Below, piece after piece: positions 17,435-24,730 of a stretch of DNA of 44,078 nucleotides (its first letter is position 1; each line of letters starts with the position of its first letter). The notes beneath the pieces were generated by a model. That model ran no database searches, had not been told where the DNA came from, and was given only the letters and a program-made list of their open reading frames with translations. Source of the stretch: Anaerolinea sp. (lineage in GTDB: Bacteria; Chloroflexota; Anaerolineae; Anaerolineales; Villigracilaceae); the NCBI GenBank assembly GCA_020723805.1, contig DYID01000030.1, positions 1 through 44,078 on the forward strand, in the 5' to 3' direction. The position numbers and the translations under genes are program-made.

Positions 17435-17716
17435 ATGAAATATTTCTCGTGGAGCGAAGAGAAAAACGAACTGCTGAGAGAAGAGAGACAGGTTTCATTC
17501 GATGATGTTGTTTTTTACATCGAGCAAGGTTTCCTGCTGGATGTGCTGGAGCATCCCAATCAGGCAAAGTATAAAGGACAAAAGATATTCGTTGTGCAGA
17601 TGGATGATTATGTTTACCTCGTACCTTTCATTGAAGACGAGCGTGAAATATTTTTGAAGACAATCATACCGAGCCGCAAAGCCACGAAGAAGTATTTGAA
17701 AGGAAGTGAAGAATGA
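17435..17716 (+). CDS. Probable type II toxin, BrnT-like
   Basis: This 93-aa protein begins KYFSWSEEKNELLREERQVSF and has alternating strands (KIFVVQMDDYVYLVPFIED) followed by IFLKTIIPSRKATKKYLKG. This arrangement fits the small RelE-fold BrnT/DUF4258-type ribonuclease toxins. The toxin-first order with a ribbon-helix-helix partner downstream is that of BrnTA pairs. Its last four bases overlap the antitoxin start (ATGA). The exact subfamily is uncertain. Confidence 0.75.
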   Translation: MKYFSWSEEKNELLREERQVSFDDVVFYIEQGFLLDVLEHPNQAKYKGQKIFVVQMDDYVYLVPFIEDEREIFLKTIIPSRKATKKYLKGSEE

Positions 17717-17988
17717 GCGACCTCAAACTCCAACAGGACGAACTTGAACTTCTTGCTTCCTATGAAGCGGAGGAGTGGAAGTCTGCGAAAAAACTTAGCG
17801 AGAAGAAGGAGCAGTATCGCGCCTACGCCCGCGCCACGCTTCGGAAGGATAAGCGTATCAATATCCGGATTTCGGAGAGAGACCTCCTTGCCTTGCAAAG
17901 ACGGGCGGTGCGTCAGGGTATTCCCTATCAGACGCTGATTTCCAGCGTCTTGCATAAATACGTCAGCGGCGCGTTGACCGAGAAATGA
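17713..17988 (+). CDS. Probable antitoxin, CopG-type ribbon-helix-helix
   Basis: This 91-aa protein has a helical, charged N-terminal half and a C-terminal ribbon-helix-helix segment (KRINIRISERDLLALQRRAV, RQGIPYQTLISSVLHKY). Such antitoxins bind the toxin and repress their own promoter. It is translationally coupled to the upstream toxin. The pair is on the opposite strand to the surrounding pyr genes, which points to acquisition. Confidence 0.8.
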   Translation: MSDLKLQQDELELLASYEAEEWKSAKKLSEKKEQYRAYARATLRKDKRINIRISERDLLALQRRAVRQGIPYQTLISSVLHKYVSGALTEK

Positions 17989-18009
17989 CCTGTATGAATG
18001 TGCATGGAC

Positions 18010-18050
18010 AACCTGCTCTCTGCCGCCTGCCGAGAGCAGGTTTGTTTTTT
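18010..18050 (+). terminator. Terminator after the toxin-antitoxin pair
   Basis: aacctgctctc (18010-18020) pairs with gagagcaggtt (18032-18042), followed by TTGTTTTTT. It lies 21 bases past the antitoxin stop and touches the end of the convergent pyrC gene. Confidence 0.85.
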
Positions 18051-19113
18051 ACCGAACATTCCTTCCATATCCCTGTTCCGCCAACACCTTCCCATCCTCA
18101 AACGCGACCTTGCCCCGCAGGACAACCTTTCTCACTTTGCCTTTGACCTTCCAGCCCTCGAAGGGAGTCCAGCCGCAGCGGGTGAATTGGTCAGCGGCTT
18201 TTATTTCGTATTCGGCGGTCTCGTCCACTTCGACCCAGGTTTCGGGTTGTTCGGGGAGGTGGAAGATGCGGCGCGGGTTGATGACACTCTTTTGAATCAA
18301 GTCGTCTAAGGTCAAACGTCCAGCGCCAACGGCGGTAAGGAGGAGAGGAAGCAGAGTTTCCAAGCCGGGAAAACCGGGCGGGGGATTCTCGGAGTCTTTT
18401 TCCGCGAGGGTGTGCGGGGCGTGGTCGGTGGCGAAGCAGTCAACGACATCGAGGTTGTCCCACAGCGCATCCACGTCCTTCTGAGTTGCCAAACGTGGAC
18501 GAACCTCCATCCTCCCTTCTTTCTTCTTTCCTCTTTCTTCCTCAGGTACTTGCGAAACCATAAACAAGTGATGCGGACAGACCTCACAAGTGACCTTTAT
18601 CCCTCGTTCCTTCGCCGCTTTGATGAGCAGGATTTCTTCCTTCAATGAGACATGCGCGATGTGGACGGGACGGTCGTAGAGAGCGGCGAAGAGGATGCCC
18701 GCTGCCATCGTGCGGGACTCGGAGTGCAGGACGATGGGGTAGTCCATCGGGAATTTTTGGAAGTGAGGCATCCACAGCGTCATGTCGTTCAGGCGGAGTT
18801 CGCCGAAGGTGGAGTCGAGGTACATTTTCAAGCCGGCGGCTCTGGGCGCGAGGGCAGCGACAGTCTCGGCGTTGTCGGGACCGGCGCCGAGGAATTGGGC
18901 GTAGTCGCAGCGGGCTTTTCGTTTGGCGGAATCCAGCGCGAGGTCCAGTGTGGAGGCGTCGAAGATGGGGGGCTTGGTGTTGGGCATGGCGAGGATCATC
19001 GTCACGCCGCCGGCGAGCGCGGCTTGGGTGACGGTGTCCCAATCCTCTTTGTGTGTTTGTCCGGGTTCGCGGACATGGACGTGCGGGTCAATCAGTCCGG
19101 GGAGTTTGAGCAT
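18049..19113 (-). CDS. pyrC: Dihydroorotase resembling the eukaryotic CAD domain
   Basis: This enzyme closes carbamoyl aspartate to dihydroorotate. The product is 354 aa from ATG 19113. Metal ligands are visible: [14 protein letters not shown], the Lys to be carboxylated in [31 protein letters not shown] and FATDHAPHT. From memory it is closest to the dihydroorotase domain of animal CAD ([74 protein letters not shown]). A Glu/Lys-rich loop ([11 protein letters not shown]) is encoded by a purine/pyrimidine heptamer repeat (18515-18543). It is preceded by a promoter, leader ORF and terminator, suggesting attenuation. Confidence 0.95.
   Translation of the reverse strand: MLKLPGLIDPHVHVREPGQTHKEDWDTVTQAALAGGVTMILAMPNTKPPIFDASTLDLALDSAKRKARCDYAQFLGAGPDNAETVAALAPRAAGLKMYLDSTFGELRLNDMTLWMPHFQKFPMDYPIVLHSESRTMAAGILFAALYDRPVHIAHVSLKEEILLIKAAKERGIKVTCEVCPHHLFMVSQVPEEERGKKKEGRMEVRPRLATQKDVDALWDNLDVVDCFATDHAPHTLAEKDSENPPPGFPGLETLLPLLLTAVGAGRLTLDDLIQKSVINPRRIFHLPEQPETWVEVDETAEYEIKAADQFTRCGWTPFEGWKVKGKVRKVVLRGKVAFEDGKVLAEQGYGRNVR
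18515..18543. repeat. ttctttc/ctctttc heptamer repeat inside pyrC
   Basis: A polypyrimidine heptamer tract like those in intergenic DNA at 22382-22432, 27688-27731 and 38646-38700 lies in frame within pyrC. It encodes the Glu/Lys-rich loop before EVRPRL. Confidence 0.8.
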
Positions 19114-19170
19114 AGGTTCAGACCTCACCCCCCGTCCCCTCTCCTAACAACGAGAGGGGAGTCAAGGGGC

Positions 19171-19201
19171 AAAAAAAGAGAGCCGCTAGAAGCGACTCTC
19201 T
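19171..19201 (-). terminator. Intrinsic terminator in the pyrC leader (candidate attenuator)
   Basis: Read on the minus strand, the transcript forms a 10-bp stem AGAGAGUCGC/GCGGCUCUCU (19201-19192 with 19186-19177; one G-U pair) with loop UUCUA, then six U. The G-U pair would be a C-A mismatch on the other strand, so the hairpin is suited to minus-strand transcription. It lies about 58 bases before the pyrC start codon, and no minus-strand gene precedes it. A second hairpin (tcccctctc/gagagggga, 19135-19160) lies between it and pyrC. Confidence 0.8.
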
Positions 19202-19278
19202 GATTTTCGGAAGGGAGAAACAATCTTGCCAAAGAGATGTTGGGGGAACAATCGTTTGAGGCGGGGCAGTCTGTACAT
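19186..19278 (-). CDS. Candidate 30-aa leader peptide of pyrC
   Basis: The ORF starts at ATG 19278 (MYRLPRLKRLF) and ends RKSESRF with TAG at 19188-19186, in the apical loop of the terminator hairpin. A strong promoter (TTGACA-16-TAAAAT) ends 8 bases before the ATG, so the mRNA would be leaderless. The peptide is short and basic and resembles no protein I know. A ribosome at its last codons would cover the 5' arm of the terminator, the arrangement seen in the enterobacterial pyrL leader. A pyrimidine-rich RNA stretch (minus strand of 19209-19224) just before the hairpin could pause polymerase when UTP or CTP is low. Expression is not demonstrated. Confidence 0.6.
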   Translation of the reverse strand: MYRLPRLKRLFPQHLFGKIVSPFRKSESRF

Positions 19279-19286
19279 TGCGGCGT

Positions 19287-19314
19287 ATTTTACGCCGATT
19301 CGAGGATGTGTCAA
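19287..19314 (-). promoter_or_regulatory. Promoter of the pyrC leader
   Basis: On the minus strand TTGACA (19314-19309) and TAAAAT (19292-19287) are spaced by 16 bp. The predicted start site is at about 19280, next to the leader-peptide ATG at 19278. The rest of 19315-19452 carries only the icd promoter region (TATAAT at 19418-19423, no clear -35). Confidence 0.75.
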
Positions 19315-19452
19315 GAGAGGAGAAAAAATCATTCGAAACAGAATCAGCCGTCCCGTAGGAATGAGGCGGGAGGAAATCTCATGATATTTGTCACTAAAGC
19401 GCGTCAAATGCGGGTGATATAATCCCGCCATCATTTCGCAAGGAGAAGGAAA

Positions 19453-20853
19453 ATGGCATACGTAAATGTCAAAGTCCCCGCAGGCGGGGCGAAGATTTCA
19501 ATCCGGGACGGAAAATTACAGGTTCCCGATAATCCGATTATTCCGTTCGTGGAGGGCGACGGGACCGGGCGCGACATCTGGCGTGCGTCGGTGCGGGTGT
19601 TCGACGCGGCGGTGGAGAAGGCATACGGCGGCAAGCGCAAGATTCATTGGATGGAAGTGTACGCCGGCGAGAAGGCGTTCAAATTGTTCAACACCTGGCT
19701 GCCCGATGAGACGACCGAGGCGTTCAAGGAATTTCTGGTGGGCATCAAGGGTCCGCTAACCACGCCCATCGGCGGGGGCATCCGCTCGTTGAACGTGGCG
19801 CTGCGCAAACTGCTTGATCTGTATGTCTGCCAGCGCCCGGTGCGCTGGTACAAGGGTGTGCCGTCGCCGGTCAATCATCCCGAATACGTGGACATGGTGA
19901 TTTTCCGCGAGAATACCGAGGATATTTACACGGGCATCGAATTCCAATACGGCACGGAAGAGAACAGGAAGTTCAAGGAATTGCTGAAAGAGGCTTTTCC
20001 GAAGGAATACGCCAAGATTCGCTTCCCCGAGACGGCAGGAATTGGCGTCAAGCCCGTCTCCGTCGAAGGGACCGAGAGGCTGGTGCGCGCGGCGATTCAA
20101 TGGGCGCTGGCGAACAAGCGCAAGAGCGTGAACTTCGTCCACAAGGGCAACATTATGAAGTTCACGGAAGGCGCGTTCAAGGACTGGGGCTACGCGCTCG
20201 CCAAGCGCGAGTTCCGCAACGAAATCGTGACCGAGCGCGAGAGTTGGATTTTGGGCAACAAGGAAGCCAACCCGAACCTGAGCGTGGAAGAGAACGCCCG
20301 CATGATTGACCCCGGCTACGATATGATGGCGCCCGATAAGCAGGCGGAGATCCGCAAGGAAGTGGAAGACGCGCTGGCGCTGTGGGAGACGCACGGCGGC
20401 GGCAAGTGGAAAAGCAAACTGCTCATCAAGGATTCGATTGCCGATGTGACGCTGCAATTCGTCCTCATCCGTCCGCGCGATTACGATGTGATTGCCACGC
20501 TCAACCTGAACGGCGATTATCTCTCCGACGCGCTCGCCGCGCAGGTGGGCGGAATCGGCATCGCGCCCGGCGCAAACATCAACTATGAGACCGGTCACGC
20601 CATCTTCGAGGCGACTCACGGCACCGCGCCGAAATACGCCGACCTGGACAAGGTCAACCCCGGCTCGGTCATCCTCTCCGGTGAGATGATGCTGCGCTAC
20701 ATGGGTTGGAGCGAAGCCGCCGATCTGATTGTGAAGGGCATGGAAGGCGCGATCAACGCCAAGACGGTGACGTACGACTTTGCCCGTTTGATGGAAGGCG
20801 CGAAGGAAGTGAAATGCTCCGAGTTCGGGGATGCGGTTATCAGTCACATGTAA
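19453..20853 (+). CDS. icd: NADP-dependent isocitrate dehydrogenase
   Basis: This 466-aa enzyme oxidatively decarboxylates isocitrate to 2-oxoglutarate in the TCA cycle. Substrate-site motif [13 protein letters not shown] contains the Ser that is phosphorylated in E. coli. [36 protein letters not shown] and [17 protein letters not shown] are present. The Lys-Tyr after HGTAP indicates NADP rather than NAD preference. It is longer than the E. coli enzyme (416 aa), mainly through a middle extension. ATG 19453 follows AAGGAGAAG; TATAAT lies at 19418-19423. It is divergent from the pyrC leader. Confidence 0.96.
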   Translation: MAYVNVKVPAGGAKISIRDGKLQVPDNPIIPFVEGDGTGRDIWRASVRVFDAAVEKAYGGKRKIHWMEVYAGEKAFKLFNTWLPDETTEAFKEFLVGIKGPLTTPIGGGIRSLNVALRKLLDLYVCQRPVRWYKGVPSPVNHPEYVDMVIFRENTEDIYTGIEFQYGTEENRKFKELLKEAFPKEYAKIRFPETAGIGVKPVSVEGTERLVRAAIQWALANKRKSVNFVHKGNIMKFTEGAFKDWGYALAKREFRNEIVTERESWILGNKEANPNLSVEENARMIDPGYDMMAPDKQAEIRKEVEDALALWETHGGGKWKSKLLIKDSIADVTLQFVLIRPRDYDVIATLNLNGDYLSDALAAQVGGIGIAPGANINYETGHAIFEATHGTAPKYADLDKVNPGSVILSGEMMLRYMGWSEAADLIVKGMEGAINAKTVTYDFARLMEGAKEVKCSEFGDAVISHM

Positions 20854-20871
20854 ACAGGTAAACAAGTAGAC

Positions 20872-20905
20872 AAAAAGGTCGAGACTGAAAAGTCCCGACC
20901 TTTTT
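20872..20905 (+). terminator. Terminator after icd
   Basis: aaaaaggtcgagact (20872-20886) pairs with agtcccgaccttttt across a GAAA loop, with one internal mismatch. Its A and T flanks let it serve both icd and the convergent cytochrome gene ending at 20930. Confidence 0.88.
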
Positions 20906-20929
20906 GTTACATAAAATTGTAGTTCAAAC

Positions 20930-22351
20930 TTACGGCACAGGTGTCGCTTCCGGCGTGACGGAGAGCGCCGCTGCCTCTTCAGCCGTCTTGGGCATCCCGT
21001 TCATCACCCAACGGATGAAGGCATCCACCACGTTGGGCTTGAGTTTGGTCTTGGGCGGCATGACGCCGATGAGTTCCTTGGTCGGGTCGGCAGGATCCAT
21101 GATGGGGGTCCCTTGAATGACCTGCAAGAGATAACTATTCATGTCTCCCGCGATGAGGTTGTGCTCCGCATTGTCGCCTGTGGTGAGGATTTCCTCATAA
21201 GAGGTCATCAAGTAGTTGTTATTTTCCTTACCCGCGCGGTGACAGGAGACGCAATAGCGCTTGACAATCGGCGCAATGTGAACGTCATACGACGGCACCT
21301 CGCCCTCCGCCAGCGGCGGGAAGAGTTCGGGGATGACCGGCGCTTCGAAGCGGTCGTCCCACGTGTAGCGCATGAACAGGATGATGTAGTCAATTTCACT
21401 GCGCGAGAGCTCGCCGCCGTAGGTCTTGCCGAACGGCGGCATGCCCGCATTGGGGCGTCCATAGGCAATCACCTCGTACATGGCGCCATCGGTGATGGTG
21501 TACAGCACGTCGCGGCTGTTGATGGGCGTGATCTTCTCGCCCTCCAAGCCTTCCACGCCCTCGATGACCGCCACCGAGCCGTCGTCGCCGTGACATTCCA
21601 CGCAGTGGACGGAGTACAAATCCTGTCCGGCGACAATCTGGTCAACCAGCGTGGAGGGGACTTCCGCCTCTTCCGGCTTGGGATACGCCGCCGCCCGCAC
21701 ACTGACGACGACAGTCATCGCAACCATCGCAACCGCACCTGCCACTGCCACCCAAAGCGGCAGATTCCGCCTCGTCGACTCCCAATACAGGGGGCGCTTG
21801 AAAGCATAGATGATGACCAGGATGGTCAGCACCGCCGCCGGAATCCACAATCCGCCGATGGCTTGCAGGTTCGTGGATGCTTTCAATTCATCCGCATTGG
21901 GGGGGACGGGCAGACTCGCCATGACCGTCAACAGCACCATGTCCAAAACGACCGTCCCCATGACGGTGAGGGCAAAGAGACGGCGGGAATAATGCCGGTA
22001 GGGGGATTTGTCCAACAGCGGCAGGAATGTCAACAGCCCAATGCCCAGGGCGGGAACAAGAACGGTTGCCAGCCATTCGATTTTACCGATGACGGGAATT
22101 TGCCCGTAGAGCGCCAGGAATTTGAAAAGAAAGAGGAAGTACCATTCGGGGCGCGGCAGGTAACTGGTGTCGGCTGGGTCGGCTTTGGGTTCGTTAGCGA
22201 CGCCGACAAACGTGGCGAGCAGGATGAGAACGATAAAAATCCCCAGTGAAACGATGACATCCTTGAAGATGCTGTCGGGCCAGAAGCGTTCGCCCTTGTG
22301 GAGTTCCTGTTCGTAGCGTGTCTTGATTTTCTGTTTGGTTTCTTCGTTCAT
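20930..22351 (-). CDS. Cytochrome bc complex subunit: cytochrome b C-terminal part fused to diheme cytochrome c
   Basis: This 473-aa protein starts with a subunit IV-like part: PDSIFKD, a membrane helix, then PRPEWYFLFLFKFLALYG, the quinol-site region of cytochrome b. Further helices lie at about 85-105, 115-140, 165-190 and 200-220. The C-terminal part has two heme c motifs, CVECH and CVSCH, with candidate Met ligands (AGMPPFG; GVMPPKTK). It resembles Bacillus QcrC, a subunit IV/cytochrome c fusion, but carries two hemes where Bacillus has one. It passes electrons from the bc core to a terminal acceptor. It is the third gene of the Rieske, cytochrome b, cytochrome bc order. Confidence 0.93.
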   Translation of the reverse strand: MNEETKQKIKTRYEQELHKGERFWPDSIFKDVIVSLGIFIVLILLATFVGVANEPKADPADTSYLPRPEWYFLFLFKFLALYGQIPVIGKIEWLATVLVPALGIGLLTFLPLLDKSPYRHYSRRLFALTVMGTVVLDMVLLTVMASLPVPPNADELKASTNLQAIGGLWIPAAVLTILVIIYAFKRPLYWESTRRNLPLWVAVAGAVAMVAMTVVVSVRAAAYPKPEEAEVPSTLVDQIVAGQDLYSVHCVECHGDDGSVAVIEGVEGLEGEKITPINSRDVLYTITDGAMYEVIAYGRPNAGMPPFGKTYGGELSRSEIDYIILFMRYTWDDRFEAPVIPELFPPLAEGEVPSYDVHIAPIVKRYCVSCHRAGKENNNYLMTSYEEILTTGDNAEHNLIAGDMNSYLLQVIQGTPIMDPADPTKELIGVMPPKTKLKPNVVDAFIRWVMNGMPKTAEEAAALSVTPEATPVP

Positions 22352-22427
22352 GGTGGACTGCCTCGTATCGAAGGGAGCATGTTCTTTCTTCTTTCATGGG
22401 CGGGAAAAGAAGAAAGAGGAAAGACGG

Positions 22428-23087
22428 TCAGTCTTCTTTCGTTGGGAAATGAGATTCGCCGTGGCGAATGATGAGATACAAATGTACGCCGATGAGCGCT
22501 GCGAGGATGGCGGGGATGATCCAGATGTGGGCAGAGAAGAAGCGCTGCAGGGTGAGCGCGCTCAGGTCGGGTCCGCCGCGCAAGGCTTTGAGGATGAACT
22601 CACCGATAAAGGGGACGGTCCCTGCGATTTGCGTGCCAACGGTGGTCGCCCAGTAAGCCCGCTGATTCCAAGGAAGCAGATAACCCGTAAAGCCCATGCC
22701 GATGGTGGCAAGCAGAAGCCCGATGCCGATGAACCACGTCAGTTCGCGCGGATATTTATACGAGGCGGTGACAAACACGCGCAGCATGTGAATGAAAACC
22801 ACCAGCACCATCAGCGAGGCGCCCCAGTGATGGATGCCGCGAATCAGCCAGCCAAAAGCGACGCCTTCCATGATGTATTGGATGGAGTCATAGGCATGGT
22901 CGGGAGAGGGGGTGTAGTAGATGGTGAGGAAGATGCCGGTCAGTCCCTGTAAAACAAAAAGGAACAGGCTGGCAGAGCCGAGCGTGTTCCACCAATTGCC
23001 GCGGGGTTCGGGGCGGTCGAGCAGGTTGTTGTAGAGGTCATTCAGTCCGAGCCGTTCGTCCAGCCAGTCGAAAATTTTTTTCCACAT
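22428..23087 (-). CDS. Cytochrome b (b6-type) N-terminal subunit of the bc complex
   Basis: This 219-aa membrane protein starts at ATG 23087 behind GGAGTG. Four membrane helices carry the heme-b His pairs (GIHHWGAS, VFIHMLRVF; FSAHIWIIP, IGVHLYLIIRHG). GYLLPWNQRAYWATTVGTQI marks the quinol site. It has no Cys at all, so the covalently bound extra heme of cytochrome b6 and Bacillus QcrB is not expected. The 76-base gap to the next gene contains a pyrimidine heptamer tract and its complement (22382-22432). Confidence 0.95.
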   Translation of the reverse strand: MWKKIFDWLDERLGLNDLYNNLLDRPEPRGNWWNTLGSASLFLFVLQGLTGIFLTIYYTPSPDHAYDSIQYIMEGVAFGWLIRGIHHWGASLMVLVVFIHMLRVFVTASYKYPRELTWFIGIGLLLATIGMGFTGYLLPWNQRAYWATTVGTQIAGTVPFIGEFILKALRGGPDLSALTLQRFFSAHIWIIPAILAALIGVHLYLIIRHGESHFPTKED

Positions 23088-23095
23088 GAATTCAC

Positions 23096-23160
23096 TCCAA
23101 AAAGTACGGCGACATTTATGTCGCCCTGCTGTGATAAGCGACATGAAAGTCGCAGTACGT
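23096..23160. repeat. REP-like palindromic repeat
   Basis: Two related palindromes (gcgacatttatgtcgc and gcgacatgaaagtcgc) are nested between gtac motifs. They fill the gap between the Rieske and cytochrome b genes. No protein is encoded. Confidence 0.7.
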
Positions 23161-23161
23161 C

Positions 23162-23653
23162 CTAACCTTCCTTGTAGAAGATTTCGAGCACACCTTCATC
23201 CGTGACGCGGAATTCGTCATAGTGGTCGAGCGGACGGGGCGGGGGACCATCCAGCACTTCACCCTGCTGATTGAATTTGGCGTCGTGGCAGGGGCAGAGA
23301 TACACCCGGCTGTCTTCTTTCCAGTTCACGGTACAGGCAAGGTGCGTGCAGCGGCTGTTGAGGATGAGCAGGTCGTTCGGGTCATCCGACTTGCGGATGA
23401 CGAATCCGCCGTGACTGGTGGAAGTCCGCTCCCAACCGTTGACCTGAACGCGGGTGAAGGAGAAAGGCACCGGCTTGCCGATGGGCATGTCCGCCAGTTT
23501 TCCGACGGGAATCCATGCTTCTTTGGCGCTTTCGCGCAGTGCGGGATCAATGAGGTAGGCGATGGTGGGGATACCGATAACAGTTGTAATCAAACCGCCC
23601 ACCACGGCAGTGACCCCCTTGATGAAATTCCGCCTGCTGACAGGTTCAGACAT
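23162..23653 (-). CDS. Rieske iron-sulfur subunit of the bc complex
   Basis: This 163-aa protein has an N-terminal SRRNFIKG Tat-like motif and one membrane helix (VVGGLITTVIGIPTIAYLI). The Rieske cluster motifs are CTHLAC and CPCHDA, binding a [2Fe-2S] cluster through two Cys and two His. It takes electrons from quinol and passes them to the c-type hemes. ATG 23653 is five bases from GGAGG. It is the first gene of the bc operon and divergent from sdhC; the 257-base gap (23654-23910) shows an ggcag/ctgcc hairpin and no gene. Confidence 0.95.
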   Translation of the reverse strand: MSEPVSRRNFIKGVTAVVGGLITTVIGIPTIAYLIDPALRESAKEAWIPVGKLADMPIGKPVPFSFTRVQVNGWERTSTSHGGFVIRKSDDPNDLLILNSRCTHLACTVNWKEDSRVYLCPCHDAKFNQQGEVLDGPPPRPLDHYDEFRVTDEGVLEIFYKEG

Positions 23654-23910
23654 AAACACCTCCGGGTTGAATTTCGGTCGTTGGCTTTGCTTGAAAGAAA
23701 TAAGCGGGCAGGGCTGTTTTATCTGCCCAAAAAAGTGGTGTAGAATATGACCACTTTGTCGGATTTATATTGTGGATTATAAAGGTCAAGCCCCTCTTTT
23801 TTGGAGGAAGTCTGAAACCAATAACCTATGAGTATTGTCACTTTTAGCACATTAATCGGGAATGAGATAATGCATCAACTTCCCAATATCATCAATTCAT
23901 GGAGGCATGG

Positions 23911-24285
23911 ATGAGCCTGAAAAGGAATGTAAGTCTGGCGACAGGCTTGCGGTATAAGGGACAGGGTCCCTACCTGACCTTTATCCTGCACCGCATCGGC
24001 GGGCTGGGGATGGGGATTTTCGTCGCCGTGCATATTTTGGCATCGTTTGTGGGAGGGAGCGTCGGCGGTTTTCTGAATGCAATCTACACCAATTGGGCGT
24101 TCCAAATCTTTATTTTTTTCTGTGCGCTGTTCCACGCCATCAACGGGCTGCGCATCACCATCAGCGACTTATTCCCGAAACTGATCGAGTATCAGCGGGA
24201 AGCCATCTGGGTGGAGTGGGCGGTTTTTCTCCCTATCTTCGGCATCGCTGTGTTTGTCATCGTTCGTTCGGCGCTGGGAGGTTGA
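23911..24285 (+). CDS. sdhC: Succinate dehydrogenase cytochrome b556 subunit
   Basis: This 124-aa protein has three membrane helices. It begins MSLKRNVSLATGLRYKGQGP, followed by FILHRIGGLGMGIFVAVHIL, and FHAINGLRI holds a likely heme ligand. It anchors the complex and helps form the quinone site. ATG 23911 is placed five bases after GGAGG, better than the in-frame ATG at 23899. It is the first gene of sdhCDAB. Confidence 0.92.
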   Translation: MSLKRNVSLATGLRYKGQGPYLTFILHRIGGLGMGIFVAVHILASFVGGSVGGFLNAIYTNWAFQIFIFFCALFHAINGLRITISDLFPKLIEYQREAIWVEWAVFLPIFGIAVFVIVRSALGG

Positions 24286-24286
24286 A

Positions 24287-24718
24287 ATGGCGACAAAACC
24301 CAGAGTTCTTCCCCTTTCGAAACGCGGCTTGAACTTCGAGATGCTGATGTGGATCTTCACGCGTCTTTCCGCCCTGGCAATGTATGCGCTGATCCTGACC
24401 GCCATCATCGGCGCCCTCATTATGGGCGCGCGCACGCAAATGAACATGGCAGACGTTTTGCGCTGGGGTTTCATGCCAAACTCCACCCATGTCCAAAGCA
24501 CGAACGTCCCCGACCTGGCACCGTGGGCGAGCCCATTTTGGAAGGTGACGGCAAGCCTGCTCCTGCTGATTGCCGTGGCGCATGGCGTGCATGGACTGGT
24601 GGTCATCTCCGATGATTATATTGTTTCTGCCCGCGGCAGGAATATCGCCCGCATTATCAGCATCATCATGGTCATTTCGTTCAGCCTCATGGGGCTTTAC
24701 ATTATCTGGACTTCGTAG
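24287..24718 (+). CDS. sdhD: Succinate dehydrogenase membrane anchor subunit
   Basis: This 143-aa protein has three membrane helices (WIFTRLSALAMYALILTAII; VTASLLLLIAVAHGVHGLVV; IARIISIIMVISFSLMGLYI). The SALAMY segment and the AHGVHGL His residues fit the SdhD quinone/heme region. The start is one base after the sdhC stop, behind GGGAGG. It lies 12 bases ahead of sdhA. Confidence 0.9.
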   Translation: MATKPRVLPLSKRGLNFEMLMWIFTRLSALAMYALILTAIIGALIMGARTQMNMADVLRWGFMPNSTHVQSTNVPDLAPWASPFWKVTASLLLLIAVAHGVHGLVVISDDYIVSARGRNIARIISIIMVISFSLMGLYIIWTS

Positions 24719-24730
24719 GAGCATTGGTTC

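Noticed and set aside
19171-19201. Hairpin upstream of pyrC as the terminator of a preceding gene
   Set aside because: No minus-strand gene lies between it and the divergent icd gene; the only upstream frame is the leader ORF itself, so an attenuator explains it better.
19186-19434. An 82-codon version of the pyrC leader ORF starting at 19434
   Set aside because: Its upstream part lies before the promoter at 19314-19287 and has no ribosome site; the 30-codon form begins at the predicted transcript start.
23654-23910. Redox-regulator (Rex-like) operator between the bc and sdh operons
   Set aside because: Only isolated ttgtg/cac pieces are present; no proper inverted ttgtg...cacaa site was found.
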